This document shows positions 45,425 through 56,454 of a stretch of DNA of 64,000 nt, piece after piece. A program made the position numbers and the translations under genes. The notes under the pieces were generated by a model that was not told the origin of the DNA, did no database searches, and saw nothing but the letters and a program-made list of their open reading frames with translations. Source of the stretch: Turritopsis dohrnii (taxonomy: Eukaryota; Cnidaria; Hydrozoa; Anthoathecata; Oceaniidae); NCBI GenBank assembly GCA_027922465.2, contig BQMF02000264.1, positions 372,001 to 436,000 of the forward strand. Direction: 5' to 3'. Numbering within the stretch: position 1 is the stretch's first letter; every line of letters starts with the position of its first letter.

Positions 45425-46483
45425 ATGGCAGATACAGAAAACACTGACTTACCTCCACCTCAAACTGAAAATGTAGAAGATAATACCGAAGCTGTTGTAG
45501 AAACCAACCTTGAACAGAATGTTGAACAAGGTTTGGAACAGAATACAGAACAGATGGAACAAGCTTGTGAAGAATGTGAATTTATACGTGATGCAATCTT
45601 GGATCAACAGGAGATGAAGAAGATATTTGTTGGTGGCATAACACCAGATTCAACTACAGAAGAATTGAAAGAATTTTTTGAAAAAGCCAGTGGTGGTGCT
45701 GTGACTGACCAAATCATTATGAAGAAAGATGGGGAAAAATCAAAAAGTCATTTTGGATTTGTTACATTCGAAACATCAGAACTTGTTGATGAGGTGTTGC
45801 TTAAAAGACCTGAATTGCGTTTTAAGAATAGACTTCTTGATGTTAACAGAGCTGTCCCGAAACATATCACCTCAGCTGGAGCTCATCAGAAAACGAAAAA
45901 ACTTTTCATAGCTAATTTACCTAAGTTTGATTGCTGTGAAGATGATTTAATGAAATATTTCAATTCACGTCACCCCAAAAAGTATGGTGTGATAGAGTCA
46001 ATTCAACTTATTAAGAAGAAAGATGAGAGTGGAAATAAAACAAATGAAAATAAAGGTTTTGGCTTCATCATGGTGTCGAACGAAGATATGGCAGATAAAA
46101 TGGCCATTCAACATGCATCATTTGAATATGGTGGGAGAAAGATTGAACTGAAAAAATCTGTTCCTACTACACCAGAAGGTAATGAAATATTGGCTGCCTG
46201 AAGACAGTAAATGTTTTAAAACGTGCAATTGAATATTATGTATGTATTTGCAGGTGGTGGACGTGGTCGTGGTGCTCGAAGCGGTGTAGGTCACGTACAA
46301 CCAGGGTATTATCCTAGTTACAGTTACGGCCCATATGGAGGCTATGGAGGATATGGCGGTTACGGTTGGGAAGGATATGGATATGAGGGATACGATATGT
46401 ATGGCTACAGCACAAGAGGCGCTGGATCGGGTAGAGGTGCACGTGGGGGTGGAAGTGGAAGAGCTCGATATAATCCCTACTAA
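45425..46483 (+). CDS. hnRNP A/B-type RNA-binding protein, two RRMs plus glycine-rich tail
   Basis: Exons 45425-46178 and 46254-46483 give 327 residues. After an acidic Glu/Gln-rich N-terminus (1-60) come RRM1 (~65-145; RNP2 KIFVGG, RNP1 around FGFVTF at 110-115) and RRM2 (~158-245; RNP2 LFIANL, RNP1 KGFGFIMV at 210-217). The tail has RGG-type and GYGGYGGYG repeats and ends RARYNPY. The layout matches hnRNP A/B, hnRNP D and Drosophila Squid proteins, which bind pre-mRNA and mRNA in nucleus and cytoplasm. RRM1 starts with a diverged loop. If the 75-nt intron (46179-46253) is kept, the frame ends after NEILAA and a 258-residue form lacking the Gly-rich tail results. An AG before the ATG (GAATGTAG) suggests a 5' UTR exon further left. 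Confidence 0.92.
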
Positions 46484-47239
46484 GGTATTGTTACTTTTTT
46501 GTCAGCGGCAAGATTTTCTGAAATTTTGATGACCTCTTGCTCCCATCACTTGAGGGGTGGAATAAGTGGGATGAATTTGCAGTTTGTTTTTGTTTTGTTT
46601 TTTCAGCATTTTGTTCTTGTGCGATACAATATTCTGCTGATGAGGATTTTCATTTGAAGTTTCGCTTATTATTTGAAGATTTGTCAACTTTGTAATATGG
46701 GTTAAAGAAGGATAACTTTTGAAGAGCTAATGAATAGAAAAAACTTTTCAAATGAGAGTTGTACATAGTATTCCCTGACACAAGTGTACCTTTTTAACAC
46801 AAAATATAAACTTTTACAGTATGTTTGAACATCATTCTTCTGTCTGTACAATGCAGGTCGATGTTACATGGTGCATACAAAGAGATTACCTGGTGACTAA
46901 TAATCTAAGCCTGCCTCCCCCCTTTTCATTCTCGTTCTCGTTTTATTGTTCTATTTTATTTTTGTATAAACTATAATGGCGAGTTTTGTCATTGTGATCT
47001 TCTTGGAATGTTCTTTGCAAGCAATTTCTGCGCTTTTTGATCAATTATGTTTCATGAGAGAACTCTTCCGTTCGATGTCAGTTTTGAAAATTGATGTAAT
47101 GTGAAGAGAGCATAGCCCAGTGAAAGCCATATATGGTTGTATTAGTCTACTGCACAATTCAGAGAAACTTGCGAATCCAAGGTAAGTAGATATAGGTAAG
47201 TAAATATTTTCCAGCTAACAGATTTCTTTCGTGAAATTC
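46484..47239. other. hnRNP 3' UTR and intergenic
   Basis: T-rich and GT-rich sequence typical of a long 3' UTR follows the stop. No further coding exon or clear AATAAA is seen. Confidence 0.5.
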
Positions 47240-47245
47240 GCTTTA

Positions 47246-47597
47246 CAGGGATGAAAATCTTCCGCGGATCCGTAGATTTCCGCGTTCGAGGACCGTCAAG
47301 AACGCTGAATTCCGCGGCACAGGTTTTGAACGTTGACTTCTTTTTCCTAAGATTGATTTTTGTTTATCATATGAAAAATAGATATCTATTTTTTGTATTA
47401 AACCTCCTGAGCTGGAGAGCAAACTGAGTAACGGAGGGCTGTATGTGTACACGGTTAATCAAGGAGCCAGATGTAAATAAAGATGGCGACTAAGTAGCTG
47501 GGAGCACGTTGTGTCATAGAAAAAACAAAGAACGAGGAGGTAGCCACTGAATCGAGTGTGAATCCGCGGATCATGAGTCGTCCCATTTTAATCCCTG
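47246..47597. repeat. hAT-type MITE with CAGGGATGAAAAT ends
   Basis: CAGGGATGAAAAT and ATTTTAATCCCTG are inverted ends, and GCTTTA lies directly outside both (47240-47245, 47598-47603), a six-base duplication. CCGCGGATCCG-like words near the ends are also inverted. Non-coding. Confidence 0.82.
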
Positions 47598-47603
47598 GCT
47601 TTA

Positions 47604-48339
47604 CGGAAGGTAAGTTTCACGAGATTTTGTTTTGTTTACTTTTTCCTTTAATTGTTGCTGCTAAGTTTCTACTGTGGAGTTTGCTTCGAAACTGTATAAT
47701 AATTTGATCTGAATAAGTTGTTTCGGTTTATTTAGGTTATTTAGAACAAGTCCTTCAACTTCAAGACATCAGCTCGAAAAATATGAAACAATGATTGTTG
47801 CAGCATAGATCTTACTTAGTATAGCAACTTAATATCTCGAGAATATATTATTTCAAATTTAACAACTTTCAAACTATTTTTGTTAAAAAATTTGGATCAA
47901 GTTTGAGTGTATGAAATCTAACCGGCTGAACTGCTACGTGCGAATACGCCGCTTTTATCTCGATCTTTTCCTGACACGTTTTCCCTAATAATGTAGGGTG
48001 TACGCTTACTACCTAAGGCTGTTTAAACATTCGACTGATCCCTTTGCTGTGTCATGAAGATATTTTTTTTTCAACCAATGAGCTATGACTGTTTCGTTCA
48101 CGTGCCCGGTGGCGATAGTTTCGGATTATATTTTTATCCGATCTGGTCTTGTTTCAGTTACTGAAAGTACTTTCTCTAATACCAGCATCTTTATCCAGGA
48201 TTCATACGACGAATTTCATACAAAGTTGCAAATTACCACTCCGATATTATTCCCAGAGATTATATTTCAACGATATACACCAAAATTAAGGGATACAATT
48301 TTTACATGATCTGGCACATTTTTTATGTTCAAGTTTGAG
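47604..48339. other. Gene-free stretch
   Basis: No recognisable exon, repeat arm or RNA gene; the 74-residue plus frame at 48085 is not recognised. Confidence 0.4.
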
Positions 48340-49040
48340 TACTTTAAAGGAAGAAAGTGTTTGCGGAAGAAAGTTTTGCGGTTTTGGCTCGAATCGCAAA
48401 AGTTTTTTCCCGCAAAATTTTCAAAATAATCCCAATTTTCGGAGAAATTCCTCCGACCTAAAGCCTGTTTGTAGAAGTTCATTGACCCCAATTTCAATAA
48501 GTGATTTGATCTACTTTCTTTCGTGAAAATTTCCCCGACGAAAAATTAAACTACGTTCGTCCAGTGAAGTTTCTTGTCTTAAAATCTCCAACGTACAAAT
48601 TTTTCTTTGTCTAGTATGAATGACACTGACAAAAATTGGATAGTAACACAGGAGAGCGAATCTGAGAGATATAAAAATTACAATAGAACGCAAATTCGAA
48701 TGTCAGTGAGTTTGTTTACAAGGTGTAGAAACTATCAAAAGAACAACACGAAAATGGCGTCAATCTACTCTTTTAATGCAATCATTGCCTTGAGGCTGTC
48801 ATGTCTATAAAGAAACAACTTCTCCGACGAAATTTCCCCCTCTAAGGTACTCTCGTTTGGCAAGCGCAGAAGTTTATTCCCGCAAAAAGAATTCATTTCC
48901 ACGAACCGCAAAAGTTTATTCCCGCTAAAAGGACTCATTTCTACGAACAGCAAAAGTTTTTTTCCCGCAAAATGCAAAAATTTTGCGGTTCGGCCAAACC
49001 GCAAAACTTTCTTCCGCAAACACTTTCTTCCTTTAAAGTA
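48340..49040. repeat. TACTTTA-type foldback element (copy C), GCGGAAGAAAG variant
   Basis: TACTTTAAAGGAAGAAAGTG and CACTTTCTTCCTTTAAAGTA are perfect inverted ends. TTTGCGG.AGAAAGTTTTGCGG words run inward on both sides and AAAAGTTT.TTCCCGC recurs. A partial relative beginning TACCTTCAGGGAAGAAATTT starts at about 49266. Confidence 0.85.
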
Positions 49041-49535
49041 TTACAGACACAGATTTGGAGTATTAAAAAGTAACATTCTCTAATCCTCAAAAACGGTTTC
49101 GGTACGGTACACCCGTTATTCGACGTCACTCTGATCATAGATTATTGGACTTATCTTTAACCGTTTGGTCTAAATCTTCAAATGGGTCAATAGAAGAAAA
49201 GGGGAGATTTTTGAACCTAGATCCATTGCATCTTTCATTCCTGAAGCGGCCCAACCACTATCTATTACCTTCAGGGAAGAAATTTTAGGGAATTGTTTAA
49301 AAATCTGCCAATATTTCTTCATGCCAAAAATAATTATTTTTGGGATCCGTCAAAATTTGATTTAAATGGCTCGTCCGCTAAAATTAATTCCCGCGGAATT
49401 TAATTATTTTCGTAAACCGCCAATTTTTTTTTCAAAAGAAATAAAATGCTAGAATTTCAGCACTGCACATCATTGTTTCATTTTGTATCAATCAGTACCA
49501 ATGATTGCTGGTCTCTTCCCTTGTCTTTTTTTCCT

Positions 49536-50236
49536 GGCTCTTGTACTGCCAGTAAATGTAGCAAAATTGCCAGTAAGTGTCGCAATTCAACAGTGTCGCA
49601 AAATCGCCAGTAAGTGTCGCAACAGTAAATGTCACAACTTTATAATTTCGATTTCTAACCAATATCTTCTCCAACCTTGTTTTGAACTCGACACTGATTA
49701 TCCTGATCAAGATGTACTACTCATTGCACAGTGCGCTGATGGACCTACACATGTCACAGAGATTGCAAAATATAAAAATAAGACAGCTATAATTTTCAAC
49801 ATTTTGTTTTACTTAGCAAGTTACTTTTACTTTTTTCGCTAATACTGCTAGTTACTCTATGCTTCAAGATTTCCCAAAGTGAGTCCTGAGACCGATTGAT
49901 AAGCAACAGGTCTTTCCTTTTCATACCCTCCACATTATATGAGTAAGTTTGCGACATTCGCTGTTGATTTTGAAAAACATTACGACATTCATTGTAAAAA
50001 AAAATTAAAACGAATGAAAATTCTAGTTGCGACACTTACTGTTGAATTGCGGCACTTACTGGCAAGTTTGCGACATTTACTGGCGATTGCGACATTTACT
50101 GGCAGTACAACTTTCGCAATGTCGTTGGATAATGATTATTAACAGAATTACCTTCATTGAAGGTATGTACATAGTTTCCTCAATGTCAAGCAATAACAAA
50201 TCTCAGCAATTTTGCGGCATTTACTGGCAGTACAAA
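49536..50236. repeat. Foldback repeat built of GTACTGCCAGTAAATG words
   Basis: CTTGTACTGCCAGTAAATG at the left has inverse partners at 50090-50114 and again at 50205-50236. CAGTAAGTGTCGCAA words repeat inside the left arm and their inverses inside the right arm. The 119-residue frame at 49483-49842 runs through the arm and is not convincing as a gene. Confidence 0.72.
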
Positions 50237-50515
50237 AGTATTAAAGAAATTGAGAAGTATTGTTTACAAAGATGAGAAACTATGAGGCGGCATCGGGGTC
50301 AGAATTCGCGATTTTCCGTCATCCGTAAACGTTCGCCTAATCTCGAAATCGTCCGTCGGAAACTTCGCTTAATTACGAGGTCGGTCGCGATTACACTTTT
50401 CCGGCGGAGCCTCGCATCAGCTAACCTTTCGTTCTGATCACTAAAGTCTCGAATCTGGTCCACAATTTTTATACACAATGAACTCTTGGACTGGATGATA
50501 TGTGTGAGCAGCTAG

Positions 50516-51060
50516 TAGCCCATGAGCTAAGTCCCAAAATTTTGGGTTTTCGGCTCACTCTAGGAAAAAGGGAAACCTGCTTTTTTGTTATCTATAGGGT
50601 CTCTTCTTTTAAGAAAGGTATGATAACCCGGTCAAATCGGTAGCTTTTACATTGAATCAAGGGGTTAAAGTAGGGGTACTTTTGGCGTTTATAAGGGTTC
50701 CTTAAGGAAAATAGCATTTACAGTGATATATAATTAGTCAGTCCTTGAGGGTTAGTGATCCAAACAAATTGAAACTTGGTAGACGTGCTGAAGATATGTC
50801 AAAGATTAGTTAGTAATAAAAAAAATTTCAAAAATCTTTTTCAGGGGGTATGGTTAGTAGAAAATAGGGAAAAAATCAAGTTTTTTTGCTATTTTTTGCA
50901 TATTCTTTACTAATGAATCAACCAAACAATAACATGTCTCGTTAAAAGTAGATAGTTTACTAAATCATATAGGTACTACCAGAATTAAGAAATAATAGAA
51001 CTAAAATTATAAAAAATTACGCTGAAAAATAGGTTTTCAGGGGGTAAAATTGCTATTTTT
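50516..51060 (+). repeat. Left terminal inverted repeat, 545 bp
   Basis: Starts TAGCCCATGAGCTA and includes GGGAAACCTGC, GATAACCCGGTCAAATCG, GTCAGTCCTTGAGGG and CTTTTTCAGGGGGTATGG; mirrored at 53671-54209. Confidence 0.9.
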
Positions 51061-51933
51061 CAAGAAAAAAGAAATCGAAACGGAATCGAATTCAAAATCG
51101 AATTTTTCTGATTTTTCTAACATAATTCGTGTCAAGAAACTCTTACAAACGTTTAAAAAATTACAATGGTGTAAAGTAGTTTTGTAAGTGATATTCGGAA
51201 CAACTATCGAAAAATATTTAATAAACAATGAAACGTGGAAAGGACAACGAATGGGCCCCAGACCAGCCAAAATTGAATGTAAAATCATCTTCTAATGACT
51301 GCTTAATCAGGGCCGTCTCTCAGAAGAATTAAAACGTATCTTCGCACTACCATGACTCAAAATCGATTTAACCATTGTATGATTTTAAATACCTATAAAG
51401 AAGCGCTCGAAGAACTTAATTTAATTGCTATATTATAGCAAACGAGTTCTGTCGCGAAAACGACACAAGATTAAACACATTTGGAAAATTTGTTGATAAA
51501 GACATTCCCCAGCAATTTCGTAAGAAGATGTCAGTAGCGACACAAACTCTTAGCTTGTACTTTTTACTGTCTTCACTGTTTTTAAACAATGCTTTTAATA
51601 AAACTCCACAATGCATTTTGCATCCACAAGTCTCCTCCATTTAGCATATCATTTATCTTCTGAGCAAGGCTTGAGAAAGCAATAAGTTCTTATTGCAGTG
51701 GAAAAGTGCGTTTTGAGAATATTTTTTCTGAAAGTTTATGGTCAAAAAGCGCATCTCCACTGTGATGTTCGGCACTTAAGAAACCTAATAGTAACATTAT
51801 TTTTAAGCCATCTGTGGTTCTGTGAAGACCTAAAGATTAATTAGCAGTTAATTGCAGACCCCACTTGGGAGGCTTACAGCGCCCCCAAGACCCCCCATCT
51901 GAAAACGCCTAACGGGATTTTACCTTCGTGAAA
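51061..51933. other. Transposon interior without recognised gene
   Basis: Between the left arm and the first recognisable frame I see only short open frames. A minus-strand 70-residue frame at 51428-51640 has several cysteines (CGCKMHCG) but no similarity I can name. GAATTTTAC-like sequence before 51930 may be the leader of the plus-strand gene. Confidence 0.4.
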
Positions 51934-52230
51934 ATGGATTGTGCCCTTTGGACACTTTGCCCCTGCAAAGTTAAAGACCTTCCGACGGTCCTGTTAATAC
52001 ACTGCACCAATCCCAGTGATGAGTTGGTCAGTATTCAGTCAATGGATTCTTGGATGACATTGTTAAAAGCGGCAAAAAATCGTCAAAATAAAGCTGTTTT
52101 AGAAATTGCAACAAATTTGCCTGATGGTTTCATTCCAAACATAACATATCATCGAAAGTGTCGAAGCATATTTACTATGAAGAAGCTCCTTGACAAGTTC
52201 AAAAAGAAAGAAGTGAGTTTATTTATTTAA
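51934..52230 (+). pseudogene. N-terminal zinc-binding-like fragment of the transposon protein
   Basis: The frame begins at ATG 51934 with MDCALWTLCPC and CTNPSDELV, then LLKAAKNRQNKAVLEIAT and YHRKCRSIFTMKKLLDKF, ending at a stop after ~99 residues. Spaced Cys pairs followed by a YH..C motif match the N-terminal module that accompanies the TGCDT-type nuclease in large cnidarian and mollusc proteins. The expected long middle part is missing: only ~330 bp, largely a MITE, separate this from the nuclease exon. Probably a decayed first exon. Confidence 0.55.
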
Positions 52231-52275
52231 ATAAGTAAACAGTAAACATGAGTTGTAATGGAATTTGACAAAATA

Positions 52276-52440
52276 CAGAGGCGTAGCCAGAGGTCAGTCA
52301 AAATTTGTGGAGGAGAGTTCAGTCTTTTAAGGTAGAAAAGGAAAGCGTGCAGGTAACCTAATCGCCACTTAAGACTGAAAAGAAATATCATAATGTTGAA
52401 CTCCTCCAGGTTTTTTTGACTGACCTTGAATACGCCTCTG
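52276..52440. repeat. hAT-type MITE, CAGAGGCGTA ends, AAATA duplication
   Basis: CAGAGGCGTAGCCAG...GGTCAGTCAAA is mirrored by TTTGACTGACC...TACGCCTCTG. AAATA lies directly outside both ends. Inserted within the long-TIR transposon. Confidence 0.82.
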
Positions 52441-52563
52441 AAATAGTTAACTCATTGTGTTTTTTATTTTCTTTCATCATGTGAAAGTTCCCTAGGTATG
52501 TAAAGGAAAAACGAAAGGTTTAAGAACAGTTACAAATAGATAGTTCGAATTTCCTCTGTTTAG

Positions 52564-53444
52564 GCACCACAACCTACATCCTGCATGCACACCATATAGC
52601 ACAATCAACTAAGAATATCATGATACATACACCTGACATTGATGTTCTTTTGATCGCCATCGCAGCATCGAGTGGAATTCCAGGTAGCTTATATATTCGT
52701 ACTGGCACCAACAACAAGGCTCGCATCATATCGGTTGAAAAGGTGAAAGAATCTTTAATTCTGCGTTACGACTTGCAAAACACCAACATCGACCTCCTTG
52801 CAAAGTCACTGTTAGCTTTCCATGCATTTACAGGATGTGATACTGTCAGCGCATTTAGTGGCAAAGGAAAGCTGAAGCCCTTAAAGGTGCTGTTGAAGAA
52901 CAACAATTACATTGAACAGTTTGCTCAAATCGGAAACGAACACAGACTTTCCGACGAACAGCTGGGAGAGTTACAAGTGTTCCTCTGTGACGTATATGGT
53001 CATAAAGGTGACAACGTCAATTTACTAAGGTACAAAATGTACTCTTCCAGACAAGGGGAATTGGAAGCGAAAACGATACCACCTTGTTTTGACAGTTTGA
53101 AACAGCACTCAAAAAGAGCGGTGTATGAAACATTCATTTGGCGAAATTGTTTAGTCTCAAAACCTGAAGTTCCGACGCCGATTGGAAATGGTTGGGAGTT
53201 AGATGAAGATGAACGCATTGCCATAAAGTGGAACACTGTGAAGCCAGCCCCAGATGAAGTCCTTCAATTACTCTTCTGTACTTGTCCCAGAAAGTGTCTT
53301 TCAGGGAAATGCCCTTGTATTGACAACGGGCTGTTGTGCACAGATGCTTGTGTCAAACTAGAGTGTGAAAATTTCATTCGTGATGAACCTGATGGTAATG
53401 GTAGTGATTCTGATTTGGAATCCTCTGATGAAGACGATTATTAA
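52564..53444 (+). CDS. XPG/FEN-like nuclease domain with Cys-rich tail (transposon-borne)
   Basis: The exon probably starts after the acceptor CTCTGTTTAG at 52554-52563, because TTYILHAHHIAQSTKNIM reads in frame there, upstream of the in-frame methionine. Motifs: YILHAHH, then HTPDIDVLLIAIA (two aspartates as in the FEN/XPG second acidic motif), then FHAFTGCDTVSAFSGKGK, like the GCDY..I.GIG.K helical turn that follows in FEN1. A ~90-residue helical part, a conserved IWRNCLV/GNGWELDED stretch and a Cys-rich CTCPRKCLSGKCPC..CTDACVKLEC segment follow, then an acidic tail. The TGCDT protein family is common in cnidarian genomes; the FEN/XPG reading is my inference from motif order. One change may matter: the usual TDTD-like pair is read as PDID. 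Intact for ~290 residues, unlike its 5' partner. Confidence 0.7.
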
Positions 53445-53670
53445 AAATATTACTCTTGCTAAACATACTTTATTATAACTAGCTTCCGTCTTGAAATTAG
53501 TCGTTTTCCCGTAAAGTTACTTTTACCCCCTGCTTCACTCCTCCATGCTTCCAAATAACCTAGGTAGCACTCAATTGCATTTAGGTGTTACTTTTGTCAA
53601 TCGTTTTTTACGTTTGTAAGAATTTTCTAGCAAGTTGTTAGAATAAACCAGCGAAATGGTGTTTTTCGTC

Positions 53671-54209
53671 AAAAAATAGCAATTTTACCCCCTGAAAACC
53701 TATTTTTCAGCGTAATTTTTTATAATTTTAGTTCTATTATTTCTTAATTCTGGTAGTACCTATATGATTTAGTATACTATCTACTTTTAACGAGACATGT
53801 TATTGTTTGGTTGATTCATTAGTAAAGAATATGCAAAAAATAGCAAAAAAAACTTGATTTTTTCCCTATTTTCTACTAACCATACCCCCTGAAAAAGATT
53901 TTTGAAATTTTTTTCATTACTTACTAATCTTTGACATATCTTCAGCACGTCTACCAAGTTTCAATTTGTTTGGATCACTAACCCTCAAGGACTGACTAAT
54001 TATATATCACTGTAAATGCTATTTTCCTTAAGGAACCCTTTATAAACGCCAAAAGTACCCCTACTTTAACCCCTTGATTCTATGTAAAAGTTATCGATTT
54101 GACCGGGTTATCATACCTTTCCTAAATGTAGAGACCCTATAGATAACAAAAAAGCAGGTTTCCCTTTTTCCTAAAATTGAGCCCTAAAATCGACCTAGCT
54201 CATGGGCTA
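53671..54209 (-). repeat. Right terminal inverted repeat, 539 bp
   Basis: Inverse complement of 50516-51060: runs from AAAAAATAGCAATTTTACCC to TAGCTCATGGGCTA. Small indels account for the length difference. Confidence 0.9.
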
Positions 54210-54540
54210 TAGTAAATATTTTAAAATCGCTCTCAGACCTCATTTCCTTCGGTAGTTTGTTGTAAATAAATACTCCATAAAAATAAAAAGACTTTTTCGT
54301 GGATTCAAGCTTGACTTTTGGATAGCAGCATACAGTTATTATTTCGTGTTTTCTTTTCGTATCATATCGAAATAGTTGACAAAATTTTCCATTATTCCGT
54401 CTAAGCAATTCCGCACTTGTTTGCACACCTTTTTCTTCTGCTTTTGCTCGATAGAGGGAAATTCTCCACCAGTATTGACAATTTATTTGGCACGAAGCTC
54501 GAGTGAGGATAGTAAGTCTCGTTGGTAGGGCTGATGGAAA
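54210..54540 (-). pseudogene. LINE 3' end fragment
   Basis: A minus-strand frame (54552-54184) reads ELLRRNNGKFCQLFRYDTKR, then KKSFYFYGVFIYNKLPKEMR and SDFKIFTIAHEL. The FY..G..I.N.LP.E.R pattern is the usual C-terminus of CR1/L2-like reverse transcriptases. It abuts the transposon's right end, so it may be part of the older LINE into which the transposon inserted. Confidence 0.65.
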
Positions 54541-54684
54541 TGAGCAATACATGATTTTTGATAAGATGAATGCTGAATACGTAACGAAGCTAACTTTGTC
54601 AGGTACAGACGAATTCTTCGTGGCAGTCTCAATCTGGAAGATGCTGTCTTATAGACAGATTGAAAATGCTCGTTTAAGTTCAGT

Positions 54685-55401
54685 CATGGAGGTATAAAAC
54701 AGAAGGAGAACGAACTCAAAATCTGCTATTGTACTATCCGTGATGCGCTGCATTGTTTAAGTCCTCAGTGTGTAATAACATATAATTGCTATCATCTTGC
54801 ATAATTTTTATAATTTTGGCGTTCTTGCGTGAAAATTTCGTTCATATCAATTCTCCAATGTGATTAAACATCGTTAGGGTAAAGTTCTTAGCATGCATAA
54901 TCTGTAGGAATTGGGAGAATTATGCAAAAACGTCACAAATATGCAACGAAAACATTGCAACTTTAGGTCTATATATCTCGTGATCCCCTCAAGCAGTTTC
55001 GCCGAGCTTCAGTTTTTGAAGAGAGAATAATCCTAAGTTTTTGCACGTACCGCGGCACTATCGAGGCGCATTTAAGTCAGAAGATATGTAGATTGGAACT
55101 TATACATGAATTACCCGATATCTTCAACTCTGTATAAAAACATAGATTTTCATTTGTTTCTCAAGGAAGCTTTAGGTTTAATAATCTGCTTGTGACTATG
55201 CAGCAAGTTGATCCGTTGTTATAATGGATGATATTTGGTTTTTAAATTGTCGTTAATTTTTAAAAAAGTATTCGTTTCACCGACAACCAGCCGAAAGCGC
55301 ATCACGGATGACATCAAAGTGATACCGCAATGAATAGAATAGTCATTATCTGAATAATAGAAAAATAAGAGTTCGTTCTCCTTCTGTTTTATACCTCCAT
55401 G
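54685..55401. mobile_element. Foldback DNA element with CATGGAGGTATAAAAC ends, GTTCAGT duplication
   Basis: CATGGAGGTATAAAACAGAA and TTCTGTTTTATACCTCCATG are perfect inverted ends of more than 30 bp, and GTTCAGT lies directly outside both. Inner words CCGTGATGCGC and GCGCATCACGG are also inverted. A seven- or eight-base duplication is compatible with hAT, Merlin or P; not resolved. No coding sequence recognised. Confidence 0.85.
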
Positions 55402-55858
55402 GTTCAGTGAAGGGTCGACTTTTAACACATTGTGTTAACCCTGTTGACTGGAACTCAATATTCATGTTTAGGTCTGTTTTCACTAATCGTTTTTTGCTAA
55501 TCTCATTCGCCTGGTACTTCAAATCATTTCAACTACTGAGCGAATGAAAAAGCTGCTCGCTCAGTCGCGCGACCCCAGCGATTGAACTGAAAACCGGCCT
55601 TTAGTATGTTTGTCACATTAAAGACCCGAAAACATTGCATTGCACTTGCACTTGCACAACAAAATGGGAAACGTAAAGTGAAGTCAGGAATACTTAAGTC
55701 CGCGCTTTACACTTTTACCTTTAAAGCAGTGCAATTAGCGATTTAATTTGCACTCTTGAATGCCGTTTAAGCCAATCAGATTCGTGCAATCTTGTAAGGT
55801 TGACGATTAATTAATTAATTTTAACGGTTCTTATTTGAAATAAAGACTTTTAATTTCA
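55402..55858. other. Gene-free stretch
   Basis: No exon, RNA gene or repeat arm recognised. Short words such as TTGCACTTGCACTTGCAC repeat locally near 55640. Confidence 0.4.
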
Positions 55859-56454
55859 TACTTTAATGGTAGAAATTTTCGCGGTACTAATTTTCGCGAG
55901 TTTCGCGAATTTTTGCCAAATTCGCGAAAATAAATCCCAAAAAAAACATTATTTCGCCAATTCGCGAAAATAAGTCCCGCGAATTTCTTCGCAATACATG
56001 ATTCGCGAAAATAAATCTCGCGAAATTTCGAAAAAAAAAACACTTTTTTTTTTGCTTTTTTGAATCTCTTTCGAGTTTACTAAAAAGGGGCTTTTCATGT
56101 GTTCGATGAAGATGACTGAACGATTAGAACTATTTTGTATTTTGATAGATTAGTATTTGTACTTTGTATTTCTCTTTCTGTTTAAAATGAACAAGGATCC
56201 TTGAGAGTACCAATACAAAAGTCTTTCTTTCTTACTAGAATTTCAATTCGAAAAATTTATCTTGCGAGTTTTTTTTTATCTAAATTGCCATGCGCGAAAA
56301 TTTATCTCGCGAAATTTTACGAGTTTCTGATTTCGCGAAAATAAATCTCGCAAAATTTCGCGAGATCATTCATTCGCGAAAATAAATCCCATCGATTTCG
56401 CGAGCTCGTGACCTCGCGAAAATTAGTACCGCGAAAATTTCTACCATTAAAGTA
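55859..56454. repeat. TACTTTA-type foldback element with TTTCGCG words (copy D)
   Basis: TACTTTAATGGTAGAAATTT and AAATTTCTACCATTAAAGTA are perfect inverted ends. The arms hold more than a dozen TTCGCGAAAATAA or CGCGAAATTT words in both orientations. Confidence 0.87.

Larger units (their letters stand above)
50516..54209 (+). mobile_element. DNA transposon with ~540-bp terminal inverted repeats and XPG-like nuclease fragment (Academ-like candidate)
   Basis: The left arm 50516-51060 (TAGCCCATGAGCTAAG... to ...GGGGTAAAATTGCTATTTTT) and the right arm 53671-54209 are inverse complements along their whole length, with only scattered differences. Between them lie, on the plus strand, a zinc-binding-like N-terminal fragment (51934-52230) and an XPG/FEN-like nuclease exon (52564-53444) ending in a cysteine-rich tail. 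Academ transposons are described as carrying XPG-type nucleases, so I infer an Academ-like element, but no transposase domain is recognisable here. The target duplication is ambiguous (CTAG on the left, TAGT on the right). A hAT-type MITE has inserted at 52276-52440. Confidence 0.68.

Noticed and set aside
49483..49842. 119-residue protein
   Set aside because: It runs through the repeated arm of a foldback element, so its sequence is dictated by the repeat.
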